From positions 62,001-126,000 of the forward strand of contig CACJOY010000003.1 of the NCBI GenBank assembly GCA_902595125.1: DNA of 64,000 nucleotides, given 5' to 3'. The DNA comes from an uncultured Pelagibacteraceae bacterium (GTDB lineage Bacteria; Pseudomonadota; Alphaproteobacteria; Pelagibacterales; Pelagibacteraceae). A model generated the notes under the pieces. The model ran no database searches. It saw only the letters and a list, made by a program, of their open reading frames with translations, and was not told where the DNA came from. This document shows, in pieces, positions 24,487-33,515 of the stretch. Position 1 is the first letter of the stretch; each line of letters starts with the position of its first letter. The position numbers and the translations under genes were made by a program.

Positions 24487-25617
24487 ATGAAAATTTATTA
24501 CTGGTGTCCTTTTCTCACTAATATAGCAACTATAAAATCAGTATTAAGATCTGCAAAATCTATTTTAAAAAATGATAAAATTAAAAATATTTATGAAGTG
24601 ACTGTATTGAACAGCTCAGGCGAATGGGATTTTCAAAAAAAAAAATCATTCAAACTAAAGATTAAAGACCTTTACCCCTTTAGCTTTTATAGGTTTTTAC
24701 CAAAAGAAGGTTTTTTTCAAAGCAGGATTTCTTTTCTAATAATATTTTTTTTCAATTTTTTCCCATTAATTTTTAAAATTAAAAAAGAAAAACCAAAATA
24801 TCTTATTGTTCATTTATTGACTATTTTACCAATCATTTTAAGTCCTTTAATCTCTAAGAATACGAAAATTATTTTAAGAATATCTGGTTTACCGAAGTTA
24901 ACAATGCTAAGAATTTTAACTTGGAAATTATTTTCAAACTACATTTATAAAGTAACCGCTCCAACACAAAAAACACTAGAATTATTAAAAAAATCAAAAA
25001 TTTTCGATCAAAAAAAAATAATTTTATTACGTGATCCAGCTATAGACAAAAATGAGATTTTAAAAAATAAATTTAATAAACTTCCAAAAAAATTTAGAAA
25101 TAAAAAGTTCATACTCTCTATCGGAAGATTAACCAACCAAAAAAATTTTGAATTTTTAATTAAAATGTTTGCAAAATATAAAAAAGTAATCAAAGCTGAT
25201 TATCTTCTTATTATCGGAGATGGAGAAGAAAAATTTAAATTACAAAAAGTTATAAATTATCTTAATTGTGAAAATTCTATATTTCTTTTAGGTTTCCAAA
25301 AAAATGTTTATAATTATTTAAATCGTTGTCAAACATTTATATCTGTTGCAGAATATGAAGATCCAGGATTTTCACTTTTAGAAGCTGCGTATTTAAAAAA
25401 AAAAATTATCACATCTTTAGTAGATAGCGGTCCTATAGATATGAAAAAAAATGGCAACCTATGTTATTTTTTTGATTTTAATGATGAGAAAAGTTTTCTA
25501 CGAGCGGTAAAAAATTCAAAAAATAAAAATATTAAGAAAATTAAAGATGCGCAGCTATATGCAGATAAATTTTCAATTTTATCTCATAAATATAATTTAA
25601 AAAAAATTTTAATATAA
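24487..25617 (+). CDS. glycosyltransferase family 4
   Basis: 376-residue GT-B protein beginning MKIYYWCPFLTNIATIKSVL. The N-terminal domain includes hydrophobic FLIIFFFNFFPLIFKI and YLIVHLLTILPIILSPLI segments, suggesting membrane association; the C-terminal donor domain has FILSIGRLTNQKNFEFLIKM, YLLIIGDGEEKFKLQKV, FQKNVYNYLNRCQTFISVAE and EDPGFSLLEAAYLKK (E-x7-E-like). Similar proteins occur in capsule/O-antigen clusters. It overlaps the convergent GT4 gene by 9 nt. Confidence 0.85.
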   Translation: MKIYYWCPFLTNIATIKSVLRSAKSILKNDKIKNIYEVTVLNSSGEWDFQKKKSFKLKIKDLYPFSFYRFLPKEGFFQSRISFLIIFFFNFFPLIFKIKKEKPKYLIVHLLTILPIILSPLISKNTKIILRISGLPKLTMLRILTWKLFSNYIYKVTAPTQKTLELLKKSKIFDQKKIILLRDPAIDKNEILKNKFNKLPKKFRNKKFILSIGRLTNQKNFEFLIKMFAKYKKVIKADYLLIIGDGEEKFKLQKVINYLNCENSIFLLGFQKNVYNYLNRCQTFISVAEYEDPGFSLLEAAYLKKKIITSLVDSGPIDMKKNGNLCYFFDFNDEKSFLRAVKNSKNKNIKKIKDAQLYADKFSILSHKYNLKKILI

Positions 25618-26694
25618 TCTATCTAAATAACCTTTAAATAAGTTGGTATTTTTTTTTATGTGGAATCTTCCCAAATTTTTTCTACATACTAATTCTTTTT
25701 TAAAAAAAGATTTTGGGTTTTTATAAAATTTCAAAATTAGTTTTGACAAAACCTTGTAATCCTTCACTTTAAAAAGATAGCCAGCTTTACCATTTTTTAA
25801 TATTTCATTTGAACCACTTTTAAAATCTGAACATATAATTGGCACACAATTACTTGCAGCTTCAATTACTGTAGTTGGTAATCCTTCATAAAGAGATGAG
25901 CATATATATAAATCAGCATTTTTATAATACTTCTCAATTTTTTTTTCGTTTAAAATAATTTTAGCTCTTATTTTATTTTTTTTTATAAAACCTTTAATTT
26001 TTTGATAATTTTTTCCGTAACCAACTAAAGTTAAATTAATTTTATTTTTAATTTTAAGAATACTAATTGCTTTAAGTAAAGTAGAGTGATCTTTTTGATC
26101 CTCAAATCTAGCAATATTTAAAATATTTATAATGTTTTTTGATTTATAATTTTTCTTTCTAGACTTAACTTTCTCGAAACATGGGTTATATAAAGTAAAA
26201 ATTTTTCGTCCAGTATACTTTTCTAAATCTTTTGATAATTCTTGAGAATTTGCGGCAATTATATCTGGATATTTATATAGGGCCTTAACCAAAAGCTTAA
26301 TAATATTTTTTTTTATAAAGTCTTTTAAACCAGAATAGTATTCTAACTCATTTAAATGATTAACCTCATAAATAAATAATTTTTCTTTAAGAAATAATTT
26401 TATAAAAATAATTGACCAAACATTCACAAAGTACTGCATGGAAAAAAAAATTTTTTTCTCATGTTTGTCTTTGTCAAAAATTTTATAAATTTTAAAAAAA
26501 CTTCTAAAAGTTGAGTTTGATTTAATCACTGTATTTTTAATATTATGTTTTTTTAAATTTTCTGTTTTTTTTAATGATAAATATTCAATCTGAAATTTTT
26601 CAGGTAATGAGGAAGTAAGTTTTTTGATTGTTGTGTCTACCCCTCCTATGGCCGGATAAGGATTAAATATAAAAATTTTAGTTTTTTTTTTCAA
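25609..26694 (-). CDS. glycosyltransferase family 4
   Basis: 361-residue GT-B enzyme: KIFIFNPYPAIGGVDTTIKK at the N-terminus (acceptor-side Gly loop), LYNPCFEKVK, INILNIARFEDQKDHSTLLK, LTLVGYGKNYQKI, YICSSLYEGLPTTVIEAASN and ICSDFKSGSNEILKNGKAGY. A retaining transferase using a nucleotide sugar; acceptor and sugar unknown. It follows the membrane protein gene (26696) by 1 nt, likely within the operon that starts with the fucosyltransferase at 30458. Confidence 0.88.
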   Translation of the reverse strand: MKKKTKIFIFNPYPAIGGVDTTIKKLTSSLPEKFQIEYLSLKKTENLKKHNIKNTVIKSNSTFRSFFKIYKIFDKDKHEKKIFFSMQYFVNVWSIIFIKLFLKEKLFIYEVNHLNELEYYSGLKDFIKKNIIKLLVKALYKYPDIIAANSQELSKDLEKYTGRKIFTLYNPCFEKVKSRKKNYKSKNIINILNIARFEDQKDHSTLLKAISILKIKNKINLTLVGYGKNYQKIKGFIKKNKIRAKIILNEKKIEKYYKNADLYICSSLYEGLPTTVIEAASNCVPIICSDFKSGSNEILKNGKAGYLFKVKDYKVLSKLILKFYKNPKSFFKKELVCRKNLGRFHIKKNTNLFKGYLDRLY

Positions 26695-26695
26695 T

Positions 26696-27949
26696 TTAAA
26701 TCAAAAGTGTTTTATAAATTTTGTATATTGCTCTATAGAGTGGAAAAGATCCAATATCACCAGTAATGACTGTTTTAGGTGACCAAGTAAAGCAATAAAT
26801 AATAAAAATTAATGAAAAATTTTTCAAAGATAAAAGATTTAATTTACTTTTTTTTAAAGTTTTGAAATTAATTTTAATTATGTCTTTCTTGTATAAATAC
26901 AGAAAAGTTAATAAGCTTAATGTATATGAAATATTCACCCACCTTCCCCAATCATATCCCATTGCAAATAAAATTAAAACTGGAGATATAATTAAAAAAA
27001 AATAATTTGTTATTTTTTTTTCTGAGTTAATTAAGAAATTATTTTTTTTCTTTTTTTTAAAATTAATATGTTTTAATAAAATAAATAACGGTAAAAAACC
27101 AATAATCATTATCCAAATATATCTAATAATATTTTCAATTGAATATGCATGAAAATTTCCTTTGAATTGTTGTATCAAAGTTGATTTATGCAATAAAAGA
27201 CTACATGACATATAACATACTTCATTAAACTCTTTTTTCAAAATAGATGCCATTTTAATATGCTCTTGTTCTGTTAAAGGATTAAAAATAAAAACCATAC
27301 TTATAATTATTCCTGGTAGATAAAAAGTAAGATCTTTAAGTAAAAAAGATAAATTCCTTTTTTTACCAAAATCTTTTGAAGCAAGATCTATAAAAATCCA
27401 CATTGGTAAAAAAAATAAAACTGGTTCCCAAATTAATACTGAAATTGTAAACGTTAATAACTTTGAAATATTAGCAAATTTAAATTTGTTGATTAATACA
27501 AATAGATGAACTAAAAAAAGAATATAAATAAAAATTTCTTTTCTAGCTAAAACTTCAATTTCATAAACCGGATAAAGTAAAAATATTGGTGTGAAAATAC
27601 ATAACAAATAAATTCTCTCTAAAAATATATTTTTCAGAAGGATAAAAATTAGAGTAAAATAAGTTCCAATTATAAAAATTTGGAAATATAAAATAATGTC
27701 TCTCAGCTCGCTATCAAAGAGTCTTGAAAAATAAATACAGATTTGTCCTATAAAACCTCTTTTTGTAAATCCTCCACTATAATTTATTATCCATTCAGAA
27801 ATAGTTGAGTCATTACCAACATCATGCTTAAGGTATAAAAAACAAATAGACATCGAAAATAATAAAAAAAGATACAAAAATAAGTAATTTCTATAATTAT
27901 TTAATATTTGATTTTTCATTTGGTAAACTGATTTATTTTTCAGCAACAA
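26696..27949 (-). CDS. polytopic membrane protein of unknown function
   Basis: 417 residues (407 if ATG 27919 is the start, which would avoid a 17-nt overlap with the methyltransferase gene). Roughly ten transmembrane segments are visible, including FLYLFLLFSMSICFLYL and ILIPVYE-like Phe/Ile/Leu runs. A first periplasmic loop contains DVGNDSTISEWIINYSGGFT and KRGFIGQICIYFSRLFDS. The Ser/Gly-rich GGFTKRGFIG loop recurs in uncharacterised polysaccharide-cluster membrane proteins, but I cannot assign a family. A Wzy-like polymerase or GT-C transferase are the main options. Confidence 0.75.
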   Translation of the reverse strand: MLLKNKSVYQMKNQILNNYRNYLFLYLFLLFSMSICFLYLKHDVGNDSTISEWIINYSGGFTKRGFIGQICIYFSRLFDSELRDIILYFQIFIIGTYFTLIFILLKNIFLERIYLLCIFTPIFLLYPVYEIEVLARKEIFIYILFLVHLFVLINKFKFANISKLLTFTISVLIWEPVLFFLPMWIFIDLASKDFGKKRNLSFLLKDLTFYLPGIIISMVFIFNPLTEQEHIKMASILKKEFNEVCYMSCSLLLHKSTLIQQFKGNFHAYSIENIIRYIWIMIIGFLPLFILLKHINFKKKKKNNFLINSEKKITNYFFLIISPVLILFAMGYDWGRWVNISYTLSLLTFLYLYKKDIIKINFKTLKKSKLNLLSLKNFSLIFIIYCFTWSPKTVITGDIGSFPLYRAIYKIYKTLLI

Positions 27950-28610
27950 TTAATATGCATATTGGATAAAATATATTAGTTTTATTTTTATGAAATAGCA
28001 TCAAAAAATAATCTAATAAAAAGCAAACAGTAATAATCAGATAAGAAACCAGAGGAATTTTGTTAAGGTAATCAAACAATAATGAATAAGATGCTAAAAA
28101 AGGACCAGTTCCAAAGGATATTTTTTTTTTTATCTTAAATTTTTTATTTTTTAAAATTTTTTCAAAATATTCTAATGTGTATCTTTTATAATCTTTCGGT
28201 GCTTGATGGTACCTATATAAAAAAGGTGTTGAAATGTATAATTTTCCTCTTTTTTTTAATAATTTCTTTAACTCATCAAGAGCATGAGAGTCATTATGTA
28301 TATGTTCCAAAATATTAAACGCTAAAATATTCTTGAATCTTTTTTTAATCTTATTTTTTTTTTCCAGATTTATACAAAAATAGTTTTTTATCTTTAAGTT
28401 GAATAAGTTGCTAAAAAAAATCTTTTTTGGTTTTTTTGAAATATATTTAATCAAGCTTTCTTGATAATTGATTGTTCCAAATTCTATTACCTCATCTTTT
28501 ATATTCTCTTTTTTTAATTCTAATATTTGGTATATTTTACATACGCTAAATCCTTTGGCCGTGTATTTTATTAGATCTAATAATAATTTCATATTTTCAA
28601 TGAAGTTCAT
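27933..28610 (-). CDS. class I SAM-dependent methyltransferase-like protein
   Basis: 225 residues. An N-terminal part without an obvious glycine-rich motif I is followed by methyltransferase-11-like motifs: ILAFNILEHIHNDSHALDEL and LLKKRGKLYISTPFLYRYHQ, then DYKRYTLEYFEKIL. The last about 60 residues contain two hydrophobic stretches (FLASYSLLFDYL, YLIITVCFLLDYFLML), suggesting membrane attachment. Motif I is poorly conserved (DEVIEFGTINYQESL), so activity is uncertain. It overlaps the GMD-like gene upstream by 14 nt. Confidence 0.75.
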   Translation of the reverse strand: MNFIENMKLLLDLIKYTAKGFSVCKIYQILELKKENIKDEVIEFGTINYQESLIKYISKKPKKIFFSNLFNLKIKNYFCINLEKKNKIKKRFKNILAFNILEHIHNDSHALDELKKLLKKRGKLYISTPFLYRYHQAPKDYKRYTLEYFEKILKNKKFKIKKKISFGTGPFLASYSLLFDYLNKIPLVSYLIITVCFLLDYFLMLFHKNKTNIFYPICILIVAEK

Positions 28611-29550
28611 TTAAGAGCATTTTTTTTATAATTTGATCAATATTTATCTTTGATTTCCAGTTTAAATTTTCATAAATTTTCTTTGGATTTGTCCCAATTT
28701 TTTTTATATCTGCTGGTCTCAAAGATTTGAGTGTATTAGTTTTTATAAATTTCTTATCTATTTTTTTCAATTTCAAAATTTTTCTGATTATATATTTTAA
28801 TGATGTAATTTTCCCAGTACCAACAACATAATCATCAGGGATTTTATTATTATTAATTTTATAAATCGCTTCAGAAAATTCAGGAGCCCATCCCCAATCT
28901 CTATAAACATTAATATTCCCTAAATTTAGAGAATTATTTTTATGATTTTTGGCAAAATTAATTATTCTTTTTAATACAAAGCTTGATGGCCTCAATGGAG
29001 ACTCATGATTTGATAGAATTCCATTTTTTGAATGAATCTCATAATTTTCCCTATAAAATTTAACGAGCCAAAAACTAAAGCTCTTAGCTCTTCCATAAGG
29101 ACTTATAGGAGAAAAAGTGTTTTTTTCATGATTATATAAATTTTTACTTTTACCAAAACAATCTGTGGAAGAGGAGTTAAAAACTTTTATTTTGTTCAAT
29201 TTTTTTATTCTCAATAATTCTAATATTTCAAAAAGTATACTTATATTACTTTCATATGTTTCTAAAGGATTTTTAAATGAAAGATTTACTGAAGATTGAC
29301 CAGAAAAAAAATAAATTTCTCGTGGCTTATATTTTATTATATTTTCCAAAATTACTTTAAGATTATCATCTTTGTATTTCTTTATGTTAATTTTTTTTTT
29401 AACACCTAAGATTTTTAGATTCTTAAGATTATTTTTTTTTAACGATCTTGTAAAACCGAAAACAGAATAATTTTTTTCTAAAAGAAATTTGCTCATATAT
29501 GAGCCATCCTGACCCGTTACTCCTATTATGAAAGCTCTCTTTTTTGTCAT
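28597..29550 (-). CDS. GMD-like NAD(P)-dependent dehydratase/reductase
   Basis: 317 residues from MTKKRAFIIGVTGQDGSYMS; an ATG at 29574 would add eight residues and overlap fucT by 22 nt. It resembles GDP-mannose 4,6-dehydratase throughout (VTGQDGSYM, FSGQSSVNLSFKNP, SPYGRAKSFSFW with Tyr-x3-Lys, HESPLRPSSFVLKRI, GNINVYRDWGWAPEF). The active-site Thr-Ser-Glu segment of GMD reads Ser-Thr-Asp (NSSSTDCFGK), and the RR-SSSFNT cofactor segment is altered. It may be a GDP-6-deoxy-4-keto-mannose reductase, a GDP-sugar epimerase or a variant dehydratase. It sits directly downstream of the fucosyltransferase. Confidence 0.8.
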   Translation of the reverse strand: MTKKRAFIIGVTGQDGSYMSKFLLEKNYSVFGFTRSLKKNNLKNLKILGVKKKINIKKYKDDNLKVILENIIKYKPREIYFFSGQSSVNLSFKNPLETYESNISILFEILELLRIKKLNKIKVFNSSSTDCFGKSKNLYNHEKNTFSPISPYGRAKSFSFWLVKFYRENYEIHSKNGILSNHESPLRPSSFVLKRIINFAKNHKNNSLNLGNINVYRDWGWAPEFSEAIYKINNNKIPDDYVVGTGKITSLKYIIRKILKLKKIDKKFIKTNTLKSLRPADIKKIGTNPKKIYENLNWKSKINIDQIIKKMLLNELH

Positions 29551-29552
29551 TT

Positions 29553-30458
29553 TTAATATTTTATCCTTAGCCATTCAGGCGGCACGATATCTATTAAACT
29601 TTCATCTATCAATCCGCTCCATCTTTCGGGTGTCATAATAATTTTATCTTTATATTTAGAAAGCCAACAAGCCCACCAGCCAAATGAGCTGTTCGGGATA
29701 ATGAAATTTTTAAAAGAACTCATTAAATAGAGATAATCATAAAACTTATATCCAGCATATTCATGTTCAACAAAATTTATATTATTAAACTCAAGATTTT
29801 TTTTACACCACTCTAAATCATCTGAAAATACGTAAATTTCGGGATTATTCCCTAAAATATTTATAAAATTTGAAACAGCATTTTTATAATAATTAATATT
29901 CACAACATTATGTTCCGGGTTATTTATAAAATCAGTACGCCTTACGTTTAAACAAATACTTTTTGAGAAATCAATTTTTTTTAAAAAATTTATATTTTTT
30001 TCTTTATTTTTTACTATGTTAAAATTATATAGACTTAGAATATCATTCCTAAAATCTTTAAAATATTTCTCTGACTGCCATAAACCATCTAAATAAATGT
30101 TATTAAAATTATTATTAAATATTCTATTATTAAAAACTCTTTTTTTTTCGTAAAAAATAAACAAATTTAGTTTATCTAAGAATATAGAAATATATTTTCT
30201 TAATCTGTAATTATTAGAAAATTGAATAGTTTTTATTAAATCTTTTTTGGAAACTATCTTTTTTTTAATACCAAAAACATCTAAATCAAAATCCCTTGGC
30301 ACATTTCTAGGTGAAGGTTTGATTTTTTCCTCTTCCATTAGTCTTAAATCAAAATATAGAGGAACATTTTTAGTTTTTGACAAAATGTAACCCAATGCAT
30401 ATTGAAACATTTGATTGCCAAGTCCACCTTTTAAATTTACAATAATCACTCTAAGCAT
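29553..30458 (-). CDS. alpha-1,2-fucosyltransferase (GT11)
   Basis: 301 residues: VIIVNLKGGLGNQMFQYALG at the N-terminus (GT11 hallmark), LYFDLR, the GDP-fucose-binding ICLNVRRTDF (usually His-x-Arg-Arg; here Asn replaces the His), IYVFSDDLEWCKKNL, and FIIPNSSFGWWACWL with MTPERW. It would add L-fucose in alpha-1,2 linkage to a galactose-type acceptor, using GDP-fucose from gmd/fcl at the island edge 15 kb away. The final residues, PPEWLRIKY, are typical. First gene of a minus-strand block reaching 25609. Confidence 0.9.
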   Translation of the reverse strand: MLRVIIVNLKGGLGNQMFQYALGYILSKTKNVPLYFDLRLMEEEKIKPSPRNVPRDFDLDVFGIKKKIVSKKDLIKTIQFSNNYRLRKYISIFLDKLNLFIFYEKKRVFNNRIFNNNFNNIYLDGLWQSEKYFKDFRNDILSLYNFNIVKNKEKNINFLKKIDFSKSICLNVRRTDFINNPEHNVVNINYYKNAVSNFINILGNNPEIYVFSDDLEWCKKNLEFNNINFVEHEYAGYKFYDYLYLMSSFKNFIIPNSSFGWWACWLSKYKDKIIMTPERWSGLIDESLIDIVPPEWLRIKY

Positions 30459-30523
30459 TTATTATCAAAAGTTGTAAATAAAACAATTGTTGATATATAT
30501 TCTTTATATTTAGTGACATCTTT

Positions 30524-30640
30524 ATGATTGATATCTTGGTATTTATTGATGCTTATAGAGAAAAAGAGAATGTCAGTAATTTTATTAATAGAATTTTGAA
30601 AATATTTTTAATATTGATTTTATTAATCTCAAAAAATTGA
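30524..30640 (+). CDS. possible 38-aa small membrane ORF
   Basis: ATG 30524 to TGA 30638-30640 encodes 38 residues. The N-terminal part is polar (MIDILVFIDAYREKENVSN) and the C-terminal part is a hydrophobic Ile/Leu stretch, so one membrane segment is conceivable. It fills most of the 190-bp divergent gap between the fucosyltransferase and a GT2 gene. I do not recognise it and cannot exclude a chance ORF in A+T-rich sequence. Confidence 0.2.
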   Translation: MIDILVFIDAYREKENVSNFINRILKIFLILILLISKN

Positions 30641-30648
30641 AATTGAAT

Positions 30649-31356
30649 ATGAGAAAACTAATTGTAATTCCTACATATAATGAAAAAACTAATATTTCAT
30701 TACTTTTAAAAAAATTAATTAAACTATATAAATCTAGGTTTGAAATATTAGTAATTGATGATAATTCCCCTGACGGTACTGCAACCGAAGTATTGAGGCT
30801 AAAAAAAAAATATAAATTTATAAAATTAAAATCTCGAGAAAAAAAAATGGGTATTGGATCAGCTCACAAATATGGTGTAAAATATGCATTTAAAAATAAT
30901 TTTAAAATTTTGGTAACAATGGACTCTGATGGTACTCACAATCCAAAATATATTAAAAATTTCTTACATTTAATTAAAAGATATGATTTGATTACTACAA
31001 CGAGATTTTCTAATAAAAATTCTCTTAAAAGTTGGCCTTTATTCAGAATCTTGCTGACAAATATAAGACATTTAATTATAAAATTTTTTTTAGGTATAAG
31101 TGTTGATGCCTCAGGAGCTTTTCGGTGCTACAATTTAACTAAGATTAATTTAAGAGATATCATTTCGGCAAAAGACAATGGCTATTCTTTTTTTTGGGAA
31201 AGTATATTTATTTTATATAAAAAGAAATATTTAATTCACGAAATTCCTATAGAGCTTCCTTATCGAAGCGTTGGATCATCTAAAATGAGAATTGGAGATA
31301 TAATAAATGCATTAGTATATATTTTTATCATTTCGATGAAAAAATCTAAATACTAA
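30649..31356 (+). CDS. polyprenol-phosphate mannosyltransferase-like GT2 (DPM1 family)
   Basis: 235 residues from ATG 30649 (a TTG at 30637 would add four): MRKLIVIPTYNEKTNISLLL, FEILVIDDNSPDGTATEV, KKMGIGSAHKYGVKYAF, LVTMDSDGTHNPKYIKNFL and DASGAFRCYNLTKI with YSFFWESIFILYKKKY. It lacks a C-terminal membrane domain and so resembles soluble dolichol/undecaprenyl-phosphate mannose synthases, which load a sugar onto polyprenyl phosphate for GT-C enzymes. The unassigned membrane proteins in the island are potential users. Its stop interlocks with that of the convergent C-methyltransferase gene (CTAA, 31353-31356). Confidence 0.85.
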   Translation: MRKLIVIPTYNEKTNISLLLKKLIKLYKSRFEILVIDDNSPDGTATEVLRLKKKYKFIKLKSREKKMGIGSAHKYGVKYAFKNNFKILVTMDSDGTHNPKYIKNFLHLIKRYDLITTTRFSNKNSLKSWPLFRILLTNIRHLIIKFFLGISVDASGAFRCYNLTKINLRDIISAKDNGYSFFWESIFILYKKKYLIHEIPIELPYRSVGSSKMRIGDIINALVYIFIISMKKSKY

Positions 31357-32576
31357 ACTATTTCAATATCAGGTAATGGAAAAATCATTTTTCCACCATT
31401 ATTTAAATATTTTTTTTCTTTTTGCAGAATGAAATTTTTAAAATGCCAAGGCAGGACCAGCATATAATCTGGACTATATTTTTTAATAGCCTTTTCATCG
31501 GTAATTTTTATCAAACTTCCTGGAGTATATTTATTTTTCTTATATTTGTTTACATCTGCAATGAAATTTAAATCTTTTTTGTCAATATTGCAGTATTGAA
31601 GTATCACATTTCCTTTAGTCGACGCACCATAACCTATAACCTTTTTTTTCATATCTTTTAAATTAGAAATTAAGTCTCTTAATAATTTTTTATGCTTTTT
31701 AACGTTTTTATAAAAATTCAAATGTGTTGATGGAGAATTATAATCAAGAATTTTTTCTCTCTCTAAAAGCCAATTCACTATTTTTGAGTATTCTTTAAAT
31801 TTTGATTTTTTCTTAGCTACAGTTATTGAGAAACTGCCACCATTAATGTCATTAAATTCTAAGTCAATTATTTTAAATCCCACGTAATCAAAGATAAATT
31901 TTATAGTTTCTAAAGAATAATACTCTAAATGTTCATGACAGATTGTGTCATAAGATGTATTTTTTATCATTGAGGGCATATAACTTTGCTCTAAATGCCA
32001 AATTCCGTCGTCTCTTAAACATTCATATACGTTCTTTGCAAAATCAATTGGGGAAGGAAGATCATAAAACATTGATATCGTAGAAATTATTTTGGCCTTC
32101 TTTTTTTCTAAGTATTTTGAAACTACAAACTTGTTAAAAAATTCAGGAATTGCAATTATATCTTTTCTATAAAATTTTTTTAGTTTTTTTATTGTTGGAT
32201 CAACACCTATCAAAATATTTGATTTTTCAAAATTTCCTAGAGTAGTTCCATCATTGCTTCCTATATCTATAACAATATCATTCTTTGAAAGTTTTGAGAT
32301 TTTCTTAAGTTTCTCAGATTTTATTTTTAAGTGCTTTATCATATGTGGATTTAATGATGACATGTATCCATAATCATCTCCATACATTACATCTACATCA
32401 AAAGAATTACCTAACTGGAGAAGTTTACATTTCTTACATATGACCATATTGAGTTCACCTTTTGGAATTTTTTCACTTGGGGAACTGGGAAAAATACCTG
32501 TTAAATATTGATTACCTAAAGAATATAAAAACTTTAATGAGTTACTTGAGCAAGACCTGCACTTTTTTATTTTCAT
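31353..32576 (-). CDS. sugar C-methyltransferase (zinc-binding, NovU/TylC3-like)
   Basis: 407 residues in three parts. The N-terminal zinc domain has CRSCSS near residue 5 and ICKKCKLLQL near residue 46 (two C-x2-C pairs). The SAM-binding core has IVIDIGSNDGTTLGNFE. The C-terminal domain has DYVGFKIIDLEFNDINGGSF, KVIGYGASTKGNVILQYC and PDYMLVLPWHFKNFIL. This is the architecture of C-methyltransferases that act on NDP-4-keto-6-deoxy sugars to make branched-chain sugars; the HLEQSYMPSMI and THEH-like ICHEHLEYYS motifs are typical. It is divergent from a GMD-like/SDR pair 42 nt away, a sensible partnership. Confidence 0.88.
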   Translation of the reverse strand: MKIKKCRSCSSNSLKFLYSLGNQYLTGIFPSSPSEKIPKGELNMVICKKCKLLQLGNSFDVDVMYGDDYGYMSSLNPHMIKHLKIKSEKLKKISKLSKNDIVIDIGSNDGTTLGNFEKSNILIGVDPTIKKLKKFYRKDIIAIPEFFNKFVVSKYLEKKKAKIISTISMFYDLPSPIDFAKNVYECLRDDGIWHLEQSYMPSMIKNTSYDTICHEHLEYYSLETIKFIFDYVGFKIIDLEFNDINGGSFSITVAKKKSKFKEYSKIVNWLLEREKILDYNSPSTHLNFYKNVKKHKKLLRDLISNLKDMKKKVIGYGASTKGNVILQYCNIDKKDLNFIADVNKYKKNKYTPGSLIKITDEKAIKKYSPDYMLVLPWHFKNFILQKEKKYLNNGGKMIFPLPDIEIV

Positions 32577-32618
32577 CGAAACTATAATAGTTTAAGTCAA
32601 AAAAAAATAAATTAAATA

Positions 32619-33515
32619 ATGAAAAATATTATTATTACTGGAGCTCTTGGCCAGGATGGTATACTGTTGTCAAAGATACTCGTAAAAAAAAAATTTAAAG
32701 TTTTTGGCTTACTAAATAGTTCAAAAAAAAGAATTATAACAAAAGTTAAAAATGTTAAATACCACAAAATATCTAATAAAAAATTTCAAAATGTTAAAAA
32801 TTTATTAGATAATATAAAACCTGATATAATTATTCATTTTGGTTCAAACAACCCCTCATTTAATCAGAATTTTAAAAAAATTGATTACAAAAAAAATTCG
32901 GAGTTTACAAAAAAATTAATTAATTATTTAATAGAAAATAAGAAAATTAAATTTATCTTTCCAAGTTCATCACAAATATATAAATTTTCAAAAAAAAAAA
33001 TTAATGAAAAATCTGGTTATATAGCTAATTCTTATTATTCAAAATTTAGAATTGATTTATCAAAATATCTTCTTAAAATTAAAAAAATTTATAATTTGAA
33101 TGCATCTGTTGTAATCTTATTTAATCATGATTCTGTTTACAGAAATCCAAGATTTTTATTACCCAGATTAATAAATGCTATAAAAAAAAAAGATTACGAT
33201 TTCCTTAAAAAAATTTATTATGCAAATATCAGTGGAGATTTTTCTCATGCTGAAGATATTTGTAATGGCTTATATAAGTTGATTAAAAAAGATTGTAATC
33301 CTGATAAACTTATACTTTCTTCGGGAAAAAAAACCTACATTAATACAATTATCGAACATTTTATTCCTAAATTTAAAAGTAAAATCAATAATAAAAAAAT
33401 AATTATGTCTAGATCAAATGTTGGTAATAATTTAAAAGCAATTAAATTATTAAATTGGAAATTTAAAAAAAGTTTTTTAGATGCAGCAAAAGAATTACAC
33501 AGATCCAAAAACTAA
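32619..33515 (+). CDS. GMD-like SDR protein with altered active site
   Basis: 298 residues resembling GDP-mannose 4,6-dehydratase/reductases: IIITGALGQDGILLSKILVK, IIHFGSNNPSFNQNF, FIFPSSSQIYKFSKKK, VVILFNHDSVYRNPRFLLPR and ISGDFSHAEDICNGL. The catalytic Tyr-x3-Lys is not present in normal register: the segment reads NSYYSKFRID, where Lys follows Tyr by two or three residues. It may be a diverged reductase, a binding protein or a decayed gene, although the frame is intact. It overlaps the following SDR gene by 35 nt, so the two products may act together on the sugar made with the C-methyltransferase. Confidence 0.75.
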   Translation: MKNIIITGALGQDGILLSKILVKKKFKVFGLLNSSKKRIITKVKNVKYHKISNKKFQNVKNLLDNIKPDIIIHFGSNNPSFNQNFKKIDYKKNSEFTKKLINYLIENKKIKFIFPSSSQIYKFSKKKINEKSGYIANSYYSKFRIDLSKYLLKIKKIYNLNASVVILFNHDSVYRNPRFLLPRLINAIKKKDYDFLKKIYYANISGDFSHAEDICNGLYKLIKKDCNPDKLILSSGKKTYINTIIEHFIPKFKSKINNKKIIMSRSNVGNNLKAIKLLNWKFKKSFLDAAKELHRSKN

